Of a DNA stretch of 64,000 nucleotides, positions 25,267 to 35,234 are shown in pieces. Under the pieces are notes generated by a model, which saw nothing but the letters and a program-made list of their open reading frames with translations, did no database searches and was not told where the DNA came from. Position 1 is the stretch's first letter, and the number at the start of each line of letters is the position of its first letter. The stretch spans positions 496,001 through 560,000 of the forward strand of contig NZ_JAUSWB010000001.1 of the NCBI RefSeq assembly GCF_030814955.1, in the 5' to 3' direction. Made by a program: the position numbers and the translations under genes. The stretch is from Planomicrobium stackebrandtii (GTDB lineage: Bacteria; Bacillota; Bacilli; Bacillales_A; Planococcaceae).

Positions 25267-26226
25267 TTAACGTTGTCCTTTGATATACGGTTTTCCGTTT
25301 GCCAGCGGTGCATTGGCACGGCCGATAAATCCGGCAAGCGCAAAGATTGTCAAAACATACGGCAATATTAATAGGAAGACGTTTGGAATCTCTTGGATGA
25401 TTGGAATGGATGAACCGACAATGCTCAAGGATTGTGCAAAGCCGAAGAACAAAGCAGCTCCCATGGCGCCCAGTGGATGCCATTTCCCAAAAATCATCGC
25501 TGCCAGTGCCATAAAGCCCTGGCCATTGATTGTAGCGTGACCAAAATCATTGGTGATGGTCTGTGCATAAATCGCTCCGCCAATTCCTGCTAACGCACCA
25601 GAAATCATAACGGCAATATAACGCATTCTTGCTACGTTGACACCCATTGTGTCTGCAGCCATCGGATGTTCCCCGACAGCACGCAAGCGCAAGCCGAACG
25701 GCGTCTTGTAAATGACAAACCATGCCACAAAGGCGATGGCAATCGCAAAGAACGATGTATTGTAGACAGAAGTAAAGAATAAAGGTCCGATTACAGGAAT
25801 ATCCGACAAGAACGGTACATTATAGCGAGCAAACCGCTCTGTTATAAAGTCTGTCTGACCTTTATCGAAAATTCTTTTCACTAAGTACAGAGATAGTGCA
25901 ACAGCCAGCAAGTTGATGGCAACACCCGATACAACTTGGTCTGCCCGGAACGAAATGGACGCTACTGCATGCAGCAGGGAAAGCAGCAAAGCAGCTACCA
26001 TCGCTGCAATGAGTGAAATCCAAGGCGTCGCTGCACCGAATGTATCAGCATACAATAAGTTGAACAGGATTCCGACAAATGCCCCAATGACCATCAGCCC
26101 CTCGAGACCAATATTGACGACTCCGGATTTCTCCGAGAATACGCCGCCAATCGCCACTAAAATAAGTGGAGCTGCATAGAAAATCGCTGAAGGAATGATG
26201 AAGTATAGAACGTCAAGGAAACTCAT
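25267..26226 (-). CDS. nupQ: Nucleoside-type ABC transporter permease (NupQ/YufQ family)
   Basis: A 319-residue polytopic membrane protein of the branched-chain amino acid type permease family, with 8-10 hydrophobic helices. Recognisable stretches are GLEGLMVIGAFVG (about 45) and LRAVGEHPMAADTMGVNV (about 200), the cytoplasmic loop contacting the ATPase. With the BMP lipoprotein and the tandem ATPase it forms a nucleoside importer like NupNOPQ of B. subtilis. I chose the ATG at 26226 (MSFLDVLYF) after GGAGG; it starts 1 nt after the stop of the other permease. Confidence 0.9.
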   Translation of the reverse strand: MSFLDVLYFIIPSAIFYAAPLILVAIGGVFSEKSGVVNIGLEGLMVIGAFVGILFNLLYADTFGAATPWISLIAAMVAALLLSLLHAVASISFRADQVVSGVAINLLAVALSLYLVKRIFDKGQTDFITERFARYNVPFLSDIPVIGPLFFTSVYNTSFFAIAIAFVAWFVIYKTPFGLRLRAVGEHPMAADTMGVNVARMRYIAVMISGALAGIGGAIYAQTITNDFGHATINGQGFMALAAMIFGKWHPLGAMGAALFFGFAQSLSIVGSSIPIIQEIPNVFLLILPYVLTIFALAGFIGRANAPLANGKPYIKGQR

Positions 26227-26227
26227 A

Positions 26228-27277
26228 TTACTTCGCCTCCTTCTTCTTAGCTGACGCACGGAGCAGCAGCAAGCGAATAATGTAGCCGGAAGCTACAAAA
26301 AAGATGATAACTGCGATAACGATTTCTACAATCTCGATCGGAATACCGGCAGCATTCGGCATGTTCAATGCTCCATACTTCAAGGATCCGAACAGCGTAG
26401 CCCCGAAGATGACACCGAGCGGCGTATTCATCCCTAATAAGGCGACCGCGATTCCATCAAATCCGATACCCGTAAAGCCGCCTTTGGACGATACATACTC
26501 AAACGTCCCAAGTGCTTCCATAGCGCCGGCCATACCAGCAAATGCCCCAGAGATGACCATCGCCAAAATAATGTTCTTGTTGACATTCATGCCTGCGTAT
26601 TGAGAGGCGTTTTTATTAAATCCAACAGCCTTTAACTCAAAGCCAAGCGTTGTTTTTTCAAGGATAAACCACATTACCCCAACCATAACCAGAGCGAGGA
26701 CGATTCCCAAGTGGAGCCGTGAAAATTCCGTGAGGTTTTCAAGAAACTCAGAACGCAAGGATGCGCTGGCAAAAATATTTTCTGTCCGGTCTCCTCCATC
26801 GGAAACCGTACGGATTAATGCGTTTGTTACGTGCAATGCGATATAGTTCATCATGATGGTAATAATTACTTCATGAACATGGAACTTAGCTTTTAGGAGG
26901 CCTGGTACAAAGCCCCATAATGCGCCAGCTACTGCTGCCGCGATGATTGCTAATGGCAAGTGGATGATTTTCGGCAATTCTACAGCCACCCCTACATAAG
27001 CTGCAGCAAACCATCCGACGATCAATTGCCCCTCAACACCGATATTGAAAAGACCAGAGCGGAATGCAAAAGCAACCGCAAGACCAGCTAACAAATAAGG
27101 TGTGATTTGGCGGATTGTTTCGCCGATTGTGTACATATCTCCGAAAATACCGTTCCATAGAGCAGCATAGCCTTCCAATGGGTTATAGCCACTGACCAGC
27201 ATGATCACCGCACCTACCAATAGTCCTAAAATAACGGAAACGATGGGGACCAGGAGATTGGTCATTCTATTCGACAT
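26228..27277 (-). CDS. nupP: Nucleoside-type ABC transporter permease (NupP/YufP family)
   Basis: A 349-residue polytopic membrane protein, partner of the downstream permease. Visible stretches are FNIGVEGQLIVGW (about 75), the helix-rich core and LKAVGFNKNASQYAGMNV (about 222), the coupling loop. I chose the ATG at 27277 (MSNRMTNLL), which follows GGTGAGG within the end of the ATPase gene; a GTG at 27289 is possible. It overlaps the ATPase gene by 11 nt. Confidence 0.9.
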   Translation of the reverse strand: MSNRMTNLLVPIVSVILGLLVGAVIMLVSGYNPLEGYAALWNGIFGDMYTIGETIRQITPYLLAGLAVAFAFRSGLFNIGVEGQLIVGWFAAAYVGVAVELPKIIHLPLAIIAAAVAGALWGFVPGLLKAKFHVHEVIITIMMNYIALHVTNALIRTVSDGGDRTENIFASASLRSEFLENLTEFSRLHLGIVLALVMVGVMWFILEKTTLGFELKAVGFNKNASQYAGMNVNKNIILAMVISGAFAGMAGAMEALGTFEYVSSKGGFTGIGFDGIAVALLGMNTPLGVIFGATLFGSLKYGALNMPNAAGIPIEIVEIVIAVIIFFVASGYIIRLLLLRASAKKKEAK

Positions 27278-28826
27278 GCTGATCCTCACCTTTCTTCGTC
27301 AAATCCTGGGATTCCTTATGGCCGGTATGACCTGCCATCAATAATCCCAACTCCTGCTCACTCGTGCTTTCCGGTGTCACTATGTCCACAATTTCACCGT
27401 CATGGATAACTGCAATTCGGTCTGAAACGTTCATGACTTCATCCAATTCGAAAGAAATCAGTAAAACTGCCTTGCCGTTATCGCGTTGTTCGATCAACCG
27501 GCTATGGATAAATTCAATGGCACCAACGTCCAATCCACGAGTCGGCAAAGCCGCAATCAACAGATCCGGATCCCGGTCGACTTCACGGCCGATAATGGCT
27601 TTTTGCTGATTGCCCCCGGATAGGGAACGGGCCAACTCTCCAGGACCTTGAGTCCGGACATCAAAATCCTTGATGATCTGCAGCGCTTTATCATTAATTT
27701 TGTTGTAATCGATAATGCCAGATTTGGAAATCGGTTTTGTGTAGTATGTTTGAAGCGAAATGTTATGGCCAATTGGGAAATCCAATACCAAACCATGTTT
27801 ATGACGATCCTGAGGTATATGCCCTACGCCCGATTCAGTTACTTTTCTCGGTTTCATATTGGTGACGTCTTTGCCGTTGATGAAGATAGTCCCACTTTTC
27901 ACTTTACGCAACCCTGTTATTGCTTCGATCAGTTCAGACTGTCCATTGCCGTCAATTCCCGCAATTCCGACAATTTCGCCTTTACGGACGTTCAAATTCA
28001 GGCTTTTCACTTTCTCTACTCCACGGTAATCCTGAACCACGAGATTTTTAATATCCAGAATTTCTTCCCCTGGAAATGCCTGGCCTTTAACCGTAGTAAA
28101 TTCCACTTGGCGACCAACCATCAATGATGCCAGATCATTCGGGTTGGTTTCTGAGGTAATAACCGTTCCGATTCCCTGGCCTTTGCGAATGACTGTTACC
28201 CGGTCTGAAACATCCATGATCTCTTTTAATTTATGTGTAATCAAAATGATGGATTTGCCTTCAGCAATCAACCGTTTCATAATCTGAATCAATTCCGTGA
28301 TTTCCTGAGGCGTCAATGAAGCAGTCGGCTCATCAAAAATCAAAATCTCGGCTCCACGGTATAAAGTCTTCAATATTTCTACACGCTGCTGCATGCCCAC
28401 CGAAATATCCTCGATGATCGCATAAGGATCAACATTCAAGCCATATTGCTCAGAAAGGGCTTGAACTTTTTTAGCTGCATCCTTTTTATTGGTGATGCCG
28501 TATTTGGTTGGCTCACTTCCCAAAATGATGTTCTCGGTAACAGAAAAGTTTTCAACCAGCATAAAATGCTGGTGAACCATTCCGATGCCAAGATCATTGG
28601 CGACGTTCGGATTGGCAATATCCACTTTTTGGCCGCGCACACGGATTTCTCCGCCTTCCGGCTGGTACAAACCGAATAGGACGTTCATTAAAGTAGATTT
28701 CCCTGCCCCGTTTTCCCCTAATAGCGCATGAATTTCTCCTTTTTGCAGTTGCAGCGTAATATTGTCATTGGCGACAAATGTACCGAACTCTTTACGGATA
28801 TTCAGCATTTCGATTACATACTCCAC
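27267..28826 (-). CDS. nupO: Tandem ABC ATPase of nucleoside/sugar importer (NupO/YufO)
   Basis: About 519 residues with two ATP-binding domains. The first has Walker A GENGAGKS (about residue 37), signature ISVGMQQR (atypical) and Walker B ILIFDEPTA. The second has a degenerate Walker A GIDGNGQSE (about 287) but a normal signature LSGGNQQK. That asymmetry is usual in the RbsA/MglA and nucleoside importer class. I chose the GTG at 28826 (MEYVIEML), 8 nt after GGGGAG; an in-frame GTG at 28835 is too close to that site. Confidence 0.92.
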   Translation of the reverse strand: MEYVIEMLNIRKEFGTFVANDNITLQLQKGEIHALLGENGAGKSTLMNVLFGLYQPEGGEIRVRGQKVDIANPNVANDLGIGMVHQHFMLVENFSVTENIILGSEPTKYGITNKKDAAKKVQALSEQYGLNVDPYAIIEDISVGMQQRVEILKTLYRGAEILIFDEPTASLTPQEITELIQIMKRLIAEGKSIILITHKLKEIMDVSDRVTVIRKGQGIGTVITSETNPNDLASLMVGRQVEFTTVKGQAFPGEEILDIKNLVVQDYRGVEKVKSLNLNVRKGEIVGIAGIDGNGQSELIEAITGLRKVKSGTIFINGKDVTNMKPRKVTESGVGHIPQDRHKHGLVLDFPIGHNISLQTYYTKPISKSGIIDYNKINDKALQIIKDFDVRTQGPGELARSLSGGNQQKAIIGREVDRDPDLLIAALPTRGLDVGAIEFIHSRLIEQRDNGKAVLLISFELDEVMNVSDRIAVIHDGEIVDIVTPESTSEQELGLLMAGHTGHKESQDLTKKGEDQHVE

Positions 28827-28870
28827 TGTTGTCACTCCCCTGAAAGCTACTAACTTCTTGTGATTGAATT

Positions 28871-28920
28871 AATTAATACAGGAAAGGCTTCCGTTGCCAA
28901 AAGCCTTTCATCTATTAATT
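28871..28920 (-). promoter_or_regulatory. Long leader hairpin before nupO
   Basis: AATTAATA (28871-28878) pairs with TATTAATT (28913-28920) and GAAAGGCTT pairs with AAGCCTTTC inside it. There is no clear T-run on the minus strand. It may stabilise or pace the message between the lipoprotein and ATPase genes. Confidence 0.45.
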
Positions 28921-28934
28921 TCCTGCATATGGGC

Positions 28935-28974
28935 AAAAAAAATCATAAAGACCGGTTGAACCGGTCTTTATGAT
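28935..28974 (-). terminator. Intra-operon terminator behind the BMP lipoprotein gene
   Basis: A 15-bp perfect stem ATCATAAAGACCGGT / ACCGGTCTTTATGAT with a tiny loop, followed on the minus strand by seven T residues. It would let the binding protein be made in excess over the membrane parts. Confidence 0.85.
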
Positions 28975-28995
28975 GACCGTGCTGCTAATTAACTT

Positions 28996-30072
28996 TTACT
29001 GTAAAGTATCTGGAACTACGATGTCGCCATCGATAACCTGCTGCTGATAATCTTCGAGTTGCGCCATCACGTCTTCAGGAATTGCTCCGCGTGAATCTGC
29101 AAGGCCTACACCTTCATCAGACAAACCATAAGTGATTGTTTCGCCGCCTGGGAATTCGCCAGCCATCGCCTGTTCAGAAATATTGATTACAGCTGTATCA
29201 ACACGCTTCAATACTGAAGTCAATGTTACGTTGGCATCGCCAGTTTGGCCTTCATCGTATTGGTCAGCATCTACGCCGATAACCCAAACGTTTGCTTCTG
29301 GATCTGCTTCTTTACGTTCTTTTGCTTCAGTGAATACGCCGTTTCCAGTGCCGCCAGCAGCGTGGAAAATGATGTCTGCTCCAGCAGAGTACATACGGTT
29401 CGCAGTTGTTTTACCTAATTCCGCTTTATCAAAAGCCCCTGTGTATTGAACATCGACTTCAATAGTATCGTCAACAGTTGCAACTCCTTCAAGGAATCCT
29501 GCTTCAAAACGCTCGATTACCGGAATTTCCATCCCGCCAACAAATCCGATTTTATTAGTTTCTGTCATTAGAGCTGCTGCTACACCCGCAAGGAATGCGC
29601 CTTCCTGCTCTTTAAACAAGACACTTGCAACGTTTGGAGCATCTACTACTGCATCAATAATCGCGATTTGAGCTTCAGGCTGCTGTTCAGCAATTTCAGC
29701 TACAGCGCCTTCCATCAAGAAGCCGATGCCGTAAACTACGTCAAAGTCACGACGGATTAAATTGTTCAAGTTGGTGTTGTAATCCGCGTCTGATGCAGAT
29801 TGAAGGTAATCAAAGCCGCCATCGCCCTTTTCAAGGCCATTTTCTTCACCAAATTGCTGGATTCCTTCCCAAGCAGATTGGTTGAAGGATTTATCATCCA
29901 CACCGCCGACATCTGTAACCATGGCAACCGAGAAATCAGCAGCTTCTTCAGTGCCTTCTTCTCCTCCGCCAGTTTCGCCAGTTGAAGTATCTTCTTCGCT
30001 TCCACAAGCAGCAAGCATCGTACCAGCAGCAAGCATTAATGATAAACCAAGACCAAATTTACGTTTTGTCAA
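28996..30072 (-). CDS. nupN: BMP-family substrate-binding lipoprotein (NupN/TcsA/BmpA type)
   Basis: A 358-residue lipoprotein that delivers nucleosides to the ABC importer. The signal peptide is FGLGLSLMLAAGTMLAAC with a lipobox ending in LAAC; Cys24 would be lipidated. An acidic spacer follows. The BMP domain has VDDKSFNQSAWEG (about 60), where the family's substrate site begins. The start is taken as the TTG at 30072 (MTKRKFG), 7 nt after GGGGGT; a TTG at 30087 is the alternative. It is the first gene of the transporter operon, downstream of the GntR regulator. A purine nucleoside substrate is inferred from the family. Confidence 0.92.
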   Translation of the reverse strand: MTKRKFGLGLSLMLAAGTMLAACGSEEDTSTGETGGGEEGTEEAADFSVAMVTDVGGVDDKSFNQSAWEGIQQFGEENGLEKGDGGFDYLQSASDADYNTNLNNLIRRDFDVVYGIGFLMEGAVAEIAEQQPEAQIAIIDAVVDAPNVASVLFKEQEGAFLAGVAAALMTETNKIGFVGGMEIPVIERFEAGFLEGVATVDDTIEVDVQYTGAFDKAELGKTTANRMYSAGADIIFHAAGGTGNGVFTEAKERKEADPEANVWVIGVDADQYDEGQTGDANVTLTSVLKRVDTAVINISEQAMAGEFPGGETITYGLSDEGVGLADSRGAIPEDVMAQLEDYQQQVIDGDIVVPDTLQ

Positions 30073-30118
30073 TGTAATAACCCCCAAGGTTTTTTGATAT
30101 TAGCAGGAATTTGATGTT

Positions 30119-30847
30119 TTACACGCGTTTGCGAACCACATGAAAGCTGAATTTATCAGCTCTGAAATAATTTTTTGAATAAAGCACCAAGCGATCGTCT
30201 TCATCGTAATGGAGCTGTTTTAATACCAATAATGCTGTTTCCGGTTCACATTCCAGGATTGGCGAAGCTTCTTCATGATATCCGGTCGGATCGATAAACG
30301 TCACCGCGTAGGATATATGAATATCTCCTGATTCCTCAATCGCTGTAAAAATGGAACTTTCGGTGCGTCCCAGAAAATCTGCAGGCAAATAATCCGAAGG
30401 TACCTTGTCGATGCAATAGACGACAGGGTCTCCGTTTGCCGTACGGACGCGTTCAATAGTAATAATAGTATCATCGCCAGTGCAATGAAAGCGTTTTATA
30501 TCTTCTTCAGAGGAAAGGCTTTCCGAAGTGCTCAAGTAGATGGCACCCGGTTCCATTCCCGCCTGTCGGATCATATCGGAGACACTTGTCAATTGTTCAA
30601 TTCCTGAAGAAAATAATGGTTTTGAATTGACGAATGTTCCGACTCCGTGGCGTCTGACGATAATATTATCTTCTTCCAACAACCGCAGCGCTTCTCGTAA
30701 AGTCGCGCGGCTGACTCCCAGTGTTTTCGATAACTCGAATTCGGACGGCAACTTCTCTTTTTCTTTGTATACGCCCGCCGCAATATCCTGTTTCATTCGA
30801 TCGATCACTTGAAGGTACAAAGCACGATGATCCGACTTAATTGTCAT
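30119..30847 (-). CDS. ymfC: GntR/HutC-family transcriptional regulator (YmfC-like)
   Basis: A 242-residue regulator. The N-terminal winged helix has [20 protein letters not shown] (about residues 35-54). The C-terminal UTRA effector domain runs from about 90 to 240 ([30 protein letters not shown]). It lies 46 nt ahead of the nucleoside importer and behind ftsK, where B. subtilis has ymfC, so it may control the importer and itself. I chose the ATG at 30847 ([11 protein letters not shown]) after GGTGGTGAA; a GTG at 30859 is possible. Its 5' region carries candidate operators (30871-30948). The effector is unknown. Confidence 0.87.
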   Translation of the reverse strand: MTIKSDHRALYLQVIDRMKQDIAAGVYKEKEKLPSEFELSKTLGVSRATLREALRLLEEDNIIVRRHGVGTFVNSKPLFSSGIEQLTSVSDMIRQAGMEPGAIYLSTSESLSSEEDIKRFHCTGDDTIITIERVRTANGDPVVYCIDKVPSDYLPADFLGRTESSIFTAIEESGDIHISYAVTFIDPTGYHEEASPILECEPETALLVLKQLHYDEDDRLVLYSKNYFRADKFSFHVVRKRV

Positions 30848-30870
30848 ACGATTCACCACCCATGACAGAG

Positions 30871-30948
30871 ATCAGACATCTGATGTAAAACATTCCTACT
30901 AATCAAAATTACTATACCACTTATTAGAAATGAAATAAATAGTAATTT
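30871..30948 (-). promoter_or_regulatory. GntR regulator promoter and candidate operators
   Basis: On the minus strand TGGTATAGT gives an extended -10 (TATAGT at 30911-30916). Arms AAATTACTAT (30906-30915) and ATAGTAATTT (30939-30948) are inverted around the promoter. A second palindrome ATCAGA-CA-TCTGAT lies at 30871-30884 in the likely 5' leader. These are the obvious sites for self-control by the GntR protein. Confidence 0.5.
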
Positions 30949-31022
30949 GTCGAATTTAGCGAATTTTCATTTCTTCATTATCTAAAATACTAATCATTAT
31001 GTCACAAAAAAACCCCAAAATC

Positions 31023-33359
31023 TCAGTAATCTTCCTGCTTTGGAACTAATACCGTTCGTGGTTTGCTGCCTTCATAAGGACCAACCACTCCCCGCTGCTC
31101 CATTTGGTCTATGATCCGGGCAGCACGTGAATAGCCGACACGGAACCGGCGCTGAAGCATGGAAACCGATGCTGTCTGCATTTCTGTCACTAATTGAACG
31201 GCCTCATCATAGATTTCATCTGTTTCTTCATCTATCTTGGTATCGTCAATTTCAGTTGGAATCATATCTTCCTGGTATTGTGCTTTTTGCTGTTCGATGA
31301 CAAAATCAACAATTTTTTCGACTTCTGAATCCGACAGGAATGCCCCTTGAACACGAACCGGTTTTGACTGTCCGGCTCCGAGGAACAGCATGTCTCCGCG
31401 GCCCAGCAATTTTTCGGCGCCGCCCATATCCAGGATTGTCCGAGAATCGATGGAAGATGAGACAGCAAAAGCGATGCGGGATGGAATATTCGCTTTGATA
31501 ACACCGGTGATGACGTTGACGCTTGGCCGCTGTGTGGCGATGATCAAGTGGATGCCTGCCGCACGGGCCATCTGGGCCAAGCGCGTAATGGCATCTTCTA
31601 CTTCGTTTGAAGCGACCATCATCAAATCAGCCAACTCATCGACGATAACCACGATAAACGGCAGTTTTGGATGCTTGTCTTCGTTTTCTTCATTGAAAAT
31701 ACGGACATATTCGTTATAGCCTTCAATATTACGTGTACCGGTATGCGAAAACAGCTCATATCTTCTTTCCATTTCTGAAACGATTTTCTTCAAGGCTTGT
31801 GCCGCTTTGCGCGGATCTGTCACAACCGGTGCCAACAGATGCGGAATGCCGTTGTAGACATTCAGTTCCACCATTTTCGGATCAATCATCATCATTTTCA
31901 CTTCATGCGGCTTGGCGCGCATGATGATGCTGGTGATAATGCCATTTATGCACACCGATTTCCCGCTGCCTGTTGATCCGGCAACCAGCAAATGAGGCAT
32001 TTTGTTTAACTCTGTCATTACAGCTTGTCCGGTCACGTCTCTGCCCAGAGCAAACAGCAGCTTGGCATCCGGGCGGTTGTTTTCTTCCGATTCCAGCACT
32101 TCGCGCAGGCTGACAATTGATACTTCCGAATTTGGCACTTCGATCCCAATAGCGGATTTCCCTGGAATCGGCGCTTCAATACGGATATCGCGGGCTGCCA
32201 AAGCCAAAGCTAAATCGTCGTGCAAACTGACAATTTTACTTACTTTCACACCGGTATCCGGCAAGACTTCATACTTGGTGACCGCAGGACCCAGATGGAC
32301 TTGCGTCACTTTGGCACGAACGCCGAAGCTTTGGAAAGTTTTTTCGAGCTTCTTGGCGTTTTTCTGAATGCCTGAATACTCTCCGCTTTGGTCATGATGC
32401 GGAGGCAAGGTTAACAGGCTGAGTGGCGGCAGCTGGTATTCTTCATTTTCCAGTTCTTCTGCAGTCGACAGCAACTGGACTTCTCCAGTCTCCGGTTCCA
32501 CAATCGGCTCCGGCGCTGTTTCTGCCTGTTTCGGTTTAACGTTTTCAGTAAATGCAGAAATGATCGGTTCTTCCTGTTTTGGACGGTACAAGAGATCTTC
32601 TTCCTCTTCTTCCTCCTCATAGGCTAGAGATTCATTGATTTCCAGCACTTGCTCCGGTTCCGACTTTTTCCGGGGAGCCCGCAGTTTCTTCGGCTTTTCC
32701 CGTTGAAAGCGGCTTATTAGCGCATCGATCGCTGGACGGGCACTTGGAATCTTTTCAGCAATAAAAGGCGCTGCTGCTTTTCCTGTTAAAATAATGGCCC
32801 CGATCGACAGCAAGATGATCGCCACTACCCACGTGCCGGCAGTATCAAATAGTACATGCAGCATAGCGTACAGCAATGCACCGATGATTCCGCCTCCAGT
32901 AGCCAAATAAGTACTCCAAACCGTTCCGGTCATTTGTGTGTTGCGGATGGTCTCGGATAAGACATTTCCTGACGTAATCGGCAAAATGGTGCCGGCTGCC
33001 CAGATTAAGTGGCAAATCAGCAATATGCCGATCAGAACAAATGCCGACCCAATCGCTATTTTCGCCCTCGGCTTTGGCCATGAACGTTTTACCATTACGT
33101 AAACAGCGATATAGACAAGTGCCAGCGGAATTAGGAAGGCCATATAGCCTGCTATAAATTCAGCCATGTTGTAGAACATTTTGCCGATAACGCCCAGTTG
33201 AAACACCATTAATACGGATATCCCCAACAATACCAACCCGATCATTTCATAGGCGATCATTGGCATTGGCTGCCGTTTTTTGTTTTTCGGTTTTGTTTTT
33301 GGTTTTGCTTTTGCTCTTGCGTTAGGTTTTGCTTTTGTGGTTGTTCGAGCCCTGGTCAT
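31023..33359 (-). CDS. ftsK: DNA translocase FtsK/SpoIIIE
   Basis: About 778 residues. A basic N-terminus rich in Lys/Arg/Ala (about 1-30) precedes four membrane helices (about 35-185). Next come a charged linker (about 210-320) and a RecA-like motor with Walker [11 protein letters not shown] (about 458). A gamma winged-helix domain ([19 protein letters not shown], about 720) recognises orienting sequences. It moves chromosomal DNA through the closing septum. The locus matches B. subtilis spoIIIE; in a non-sporulating host it would act in ordinary division. I prefer the second ATG at 33359, 6 nt after GAGGA. Confidence 0.95.
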   Translation of the reverse strand: MTRARTTTKAKPNARAKAKPKTKPKNKKRQPMPMIAYEMIGLVLLGISVLMVFQLGVIGKMFYNMAEFIAGYMAFLIPLALVYIAVYVMVKRSWPKPRAKIAIGSAFVLIGILLICHLIWAAGTILPITSGNVLSETIRNTQMTGTVWSTYLATGGGIIGALLYAMLHVLFDTAGTWVVAIILLSIGAIILTGKAAAPFIAEKIPSARPAIDALISRFQREKPKKLRAPRKKSEPEQVLEINESLAYEEEEEEEDLLYRPKQEEPIISAFTENVKPKQAETAPEPIVEPETGEVQLLSTAEELENEEYQLPPLSLLTLPPHHDQSGEYSGIQKNAKKLEKTFQSFGVRAKVTQVHLGPAVTKYEVLPDTGVKVSKIVSLHDDLALALAARDIRIEAPIPGKSAIGIEVPNSEVSIVSLREVLESEENNRPDAKLLFALGRDVTGQAVMTELNKMPHLLVAGSTGSGKSVCINGIITSIIMRAKPHEVKMMMIDPKMVELNVYNGIPHLLAPVVTDPRKAAQALKKIVSEMERRYELFSHTGTRNIEGYNEYVRIFNEENEDKHPKLPFIVVIVDELADLMMVASNEVEDAITRLAQMARAAGIHLIIATQRPSVNVITGVIKANIPSRIAFAVSSSIDSRTILDMGGAEKLLGRGDMLFLGAGQSKPVRVQGAFLSDSEVEKIVDFVIEQQKAQYQEDMIPTEIDDTKIDEETDEIYDEAVQLVTEMQTASVSMLQRRFRVGYSRAARIIDQMEQRGVVGPYEGSKPRTVLVPKQEDY

Positions 33360-33387
33360 CGCCATTCCTCATTTCCTCCGTAATCGA

Positions 33388-33426
33388 AAAAGGATTTCCT
33401 CCGAATGACTCGGTATGGAAATCCTT
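33388..33426 (-). terminator. rnjB terminator
   Basis: AAAGGATTTCC pairs with GGAAATCCTTT, flanked on the minus strand by TTTTTC. It ends the RNase J2 transcript before ftsK and also contains the start of the ftsK upstream region. Confidence 0.7.
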
Positions 33427-33438
33427 TTTCTTTTTCTC

Positions 33439-35106
33439 TTAGTATTCCATAATAATCGGGATAATCATTGGACGGCGTTTTGTCTGCTGGAACAGGTAAG
33501 AATTCAACGTATCACGAATTTCCTGCTTGATGTTATTCCACTCGAACGCGTCTCTGGTTACGTATTTTTCAACGACTTTGCGGACAAGTCTTGTAGATTC
33601 ATCCATCAGCTCTTCTGATTCACGGACATAAACAAAACCGCGTGAAATCATTTCCGGACCGGAAGCAATTTTCTTTTCTTTGCGGTTCAATGTCACCACA
33701 ACGATGAAAATTCCGTCCTGTGACAACAACTTACGGTCACGCAAAACGATATTTCCAACATCACCGATGCCAATGCCATCAATCAGCACATTGCCGGCTG
33801 TAACGCGGCCGCTCATTCGAACTTTGCCGCCTTTGTATTCCACGATATCGCCTTTATCGGCAATAAAAATTTCAGACTTATGCAATCCTACTTGCTGAGC
33901 CAATTTAGAATGGGCAATCAGCATTTTGTATTCACCCTGGATGGGAATGAAATACTTGGGTTTCATCATGTTCAGCATCATTTTTAAATCTTCCTGGCTG
34001 CCATGTCCTGAGACGTGGACTTTCTTGCTGGCAGTCAAAACGTTTGCACCGGCTTTTGCCAGTTTGTTCATTGTTTGGAACATAGGAACTTCCATACCGG
34101 GTGATGGTGTGAATGTAATCAATATGGTGTCAGTTTCTTTAATTTTAACGTCTTTGTGCTGTTTGCGGACCATCTTGTCCAATGCTTCCAGCGGTTCTCC
34201 CTGGTTGCCGGTAACGATAATAACTACTTCGTCATCACGGTAGTTTTCCAGGTCTTTCAAGGAAATGACGGTATCTTCATGAACGGTCAAGTAGCCTAGG
34301 CGCAAGCCGACTTCATAGCTGCTTTCCAAGCTTCTGCCTGCTACAGCGACTTTTTTGCCTGTAGCTGCCGCAATGTCGAATACTTGCTGGATGCGGATAA
34401 AGTTTGATGAATACAGGGATACCAATACGCGGCCTTCTGCAGCAAGAAATGCTGAAAGAATATGGTCGGCAACGACAATTTCAGACGTGGTATAGCCTGG
34501 ACGTTCAGCTTCAGTCGAGTCAGACAACAGCATAAGTACGCCGTCTTCTCCCAATTTCGCCATTTTTGCAATATCCGGTCTGTAGCTTCCTTTAGCGGAT
34601 TGATCGAATTTAAATTCGCCTGTATGCACAATGGCGCCTTCTGATGTGTGGAAGACGATTCCAAGTGCGTCAGGAATGCTGTGTGTCGTATGGAAAAACG
34701 TCACATGCGTTTTATCAAAGTTCATGCGGCTTTTGTTGGTCACTTCAAAGAATTTTACATGTTTTAAAGAACCTTGTTCTTTAATATGTTCTTTCGCTAA
34801 TGCAATTGTCAATTTCGATCCATAAACCGGAGCCTGGATTTTCTTCAGTAAATAAGCGATGGAACCGATTGCGTCCTCATGGCCATGCGTCAAGAAAACT
34901 CCTTTGACGCGGTCTTTGTTTTCTTCCAGGAAAGTCATATCTGGAATGACGATATCGACGCCCAGCATTTCATCTTCCGGGAACATCAATCCGCTGTCTA
35001 CAACAAACAGATCTTCGTCAATTTCGATTACGTACATGGCTTTGCCGATTTCGCCGACGCCGCCTAAAGGGATAACTCGTATTACTTCATTTTTAATTTT
35101 ACTCAA
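33439..35106 (-). CDS. rnjB: Ribonuclease J2
   Basis: A 555-residue metallo-beta-lactamase/beta-CASP protein. The zinc motif that reads HGHxDH in RNase J1 is HGHEDAIG here (residues 74-81), as in J2 subunits with weak or no activity. So this is the J2 partner of a J1/J2 complex that degrades RNA 5'-3' and cuts endonucleolytically. GHGSQEDLKM (about 370) belongs to the beta-CASP part, and the C-terminal domain follows. In B. subtilis rnjB lies between dapA and tepA-spoIIIE; here asd and ftsK are the direct neighbours. Confidence 0.93.
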   Translation of the reverse strand: MSKIKNEVIRVIPLGGVGEIGKAMYVIEIDEDLFVVDSGLMFPEDEMLGVDIVIPDMTFLEENKDRVKGVFLTHGHEDAIGSIAYLLKKIQAPVYGSKLTIALAKEHIKEQGSLKHVKFFEVTNKSRMNFDKTHVTFFHTTHSIPDALGIVFHTSEGAIVHTGEFKFDQSAKGSYRPDIAKMAKLGEDGVLMLLSDSTEAERPGYTTSEIVVADHILSAFLAAEGRVLVSLYSSNFIRIQQVFDIAAATGKKVAVAGRSLESSYEVGLRLGYLTVHEDTVISLKDLENYRDDEVVIIVTGNQGEPLEALDKMVRKQHKDVKIKETDTILITFTPSPGMEVPMFQTMNKLAKAGANVLTASKKVHVSGHGSQEDLKMMLNMMKPKYFIPIQGEYKMLIAHSKLAQQVGLHKSEIFIADKGDIVEYKGGKVRMSGRVTAGNVLIDGIGIGDVGNIVLRDRKLLSQDGIFIVVVTLNRKEKKIASGPEMISRGFVYVRESEELMDESTRLVRKVVEKYVTRDAFEWNNIKQEIRDTLNSYLFQQTKRRPMIIPIIMEY

Positions 35107-35182
35107 TTTATTTCCTCCTAAAATTCACCCGTACACATCCATAAACTTCATTATACGGGAATCCCCTGAAACAGTCCAAAGA

Positions 35183-35214
35183 AAAAAATAAACCGGCGCA
35201 ATGGCCGGTTTATT
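35183..35214 (-). terminator. asd terminator
   Basis: Arms AATAAACCGGC and GCCGGTTTATT, followed on the minus strand by a T-run (TTTTTTTC), 20 nt behind the asd stop. Confidence 0.85.
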
Positions 35215-35234
35215 TAAACGATTGCTGTTTTAAT

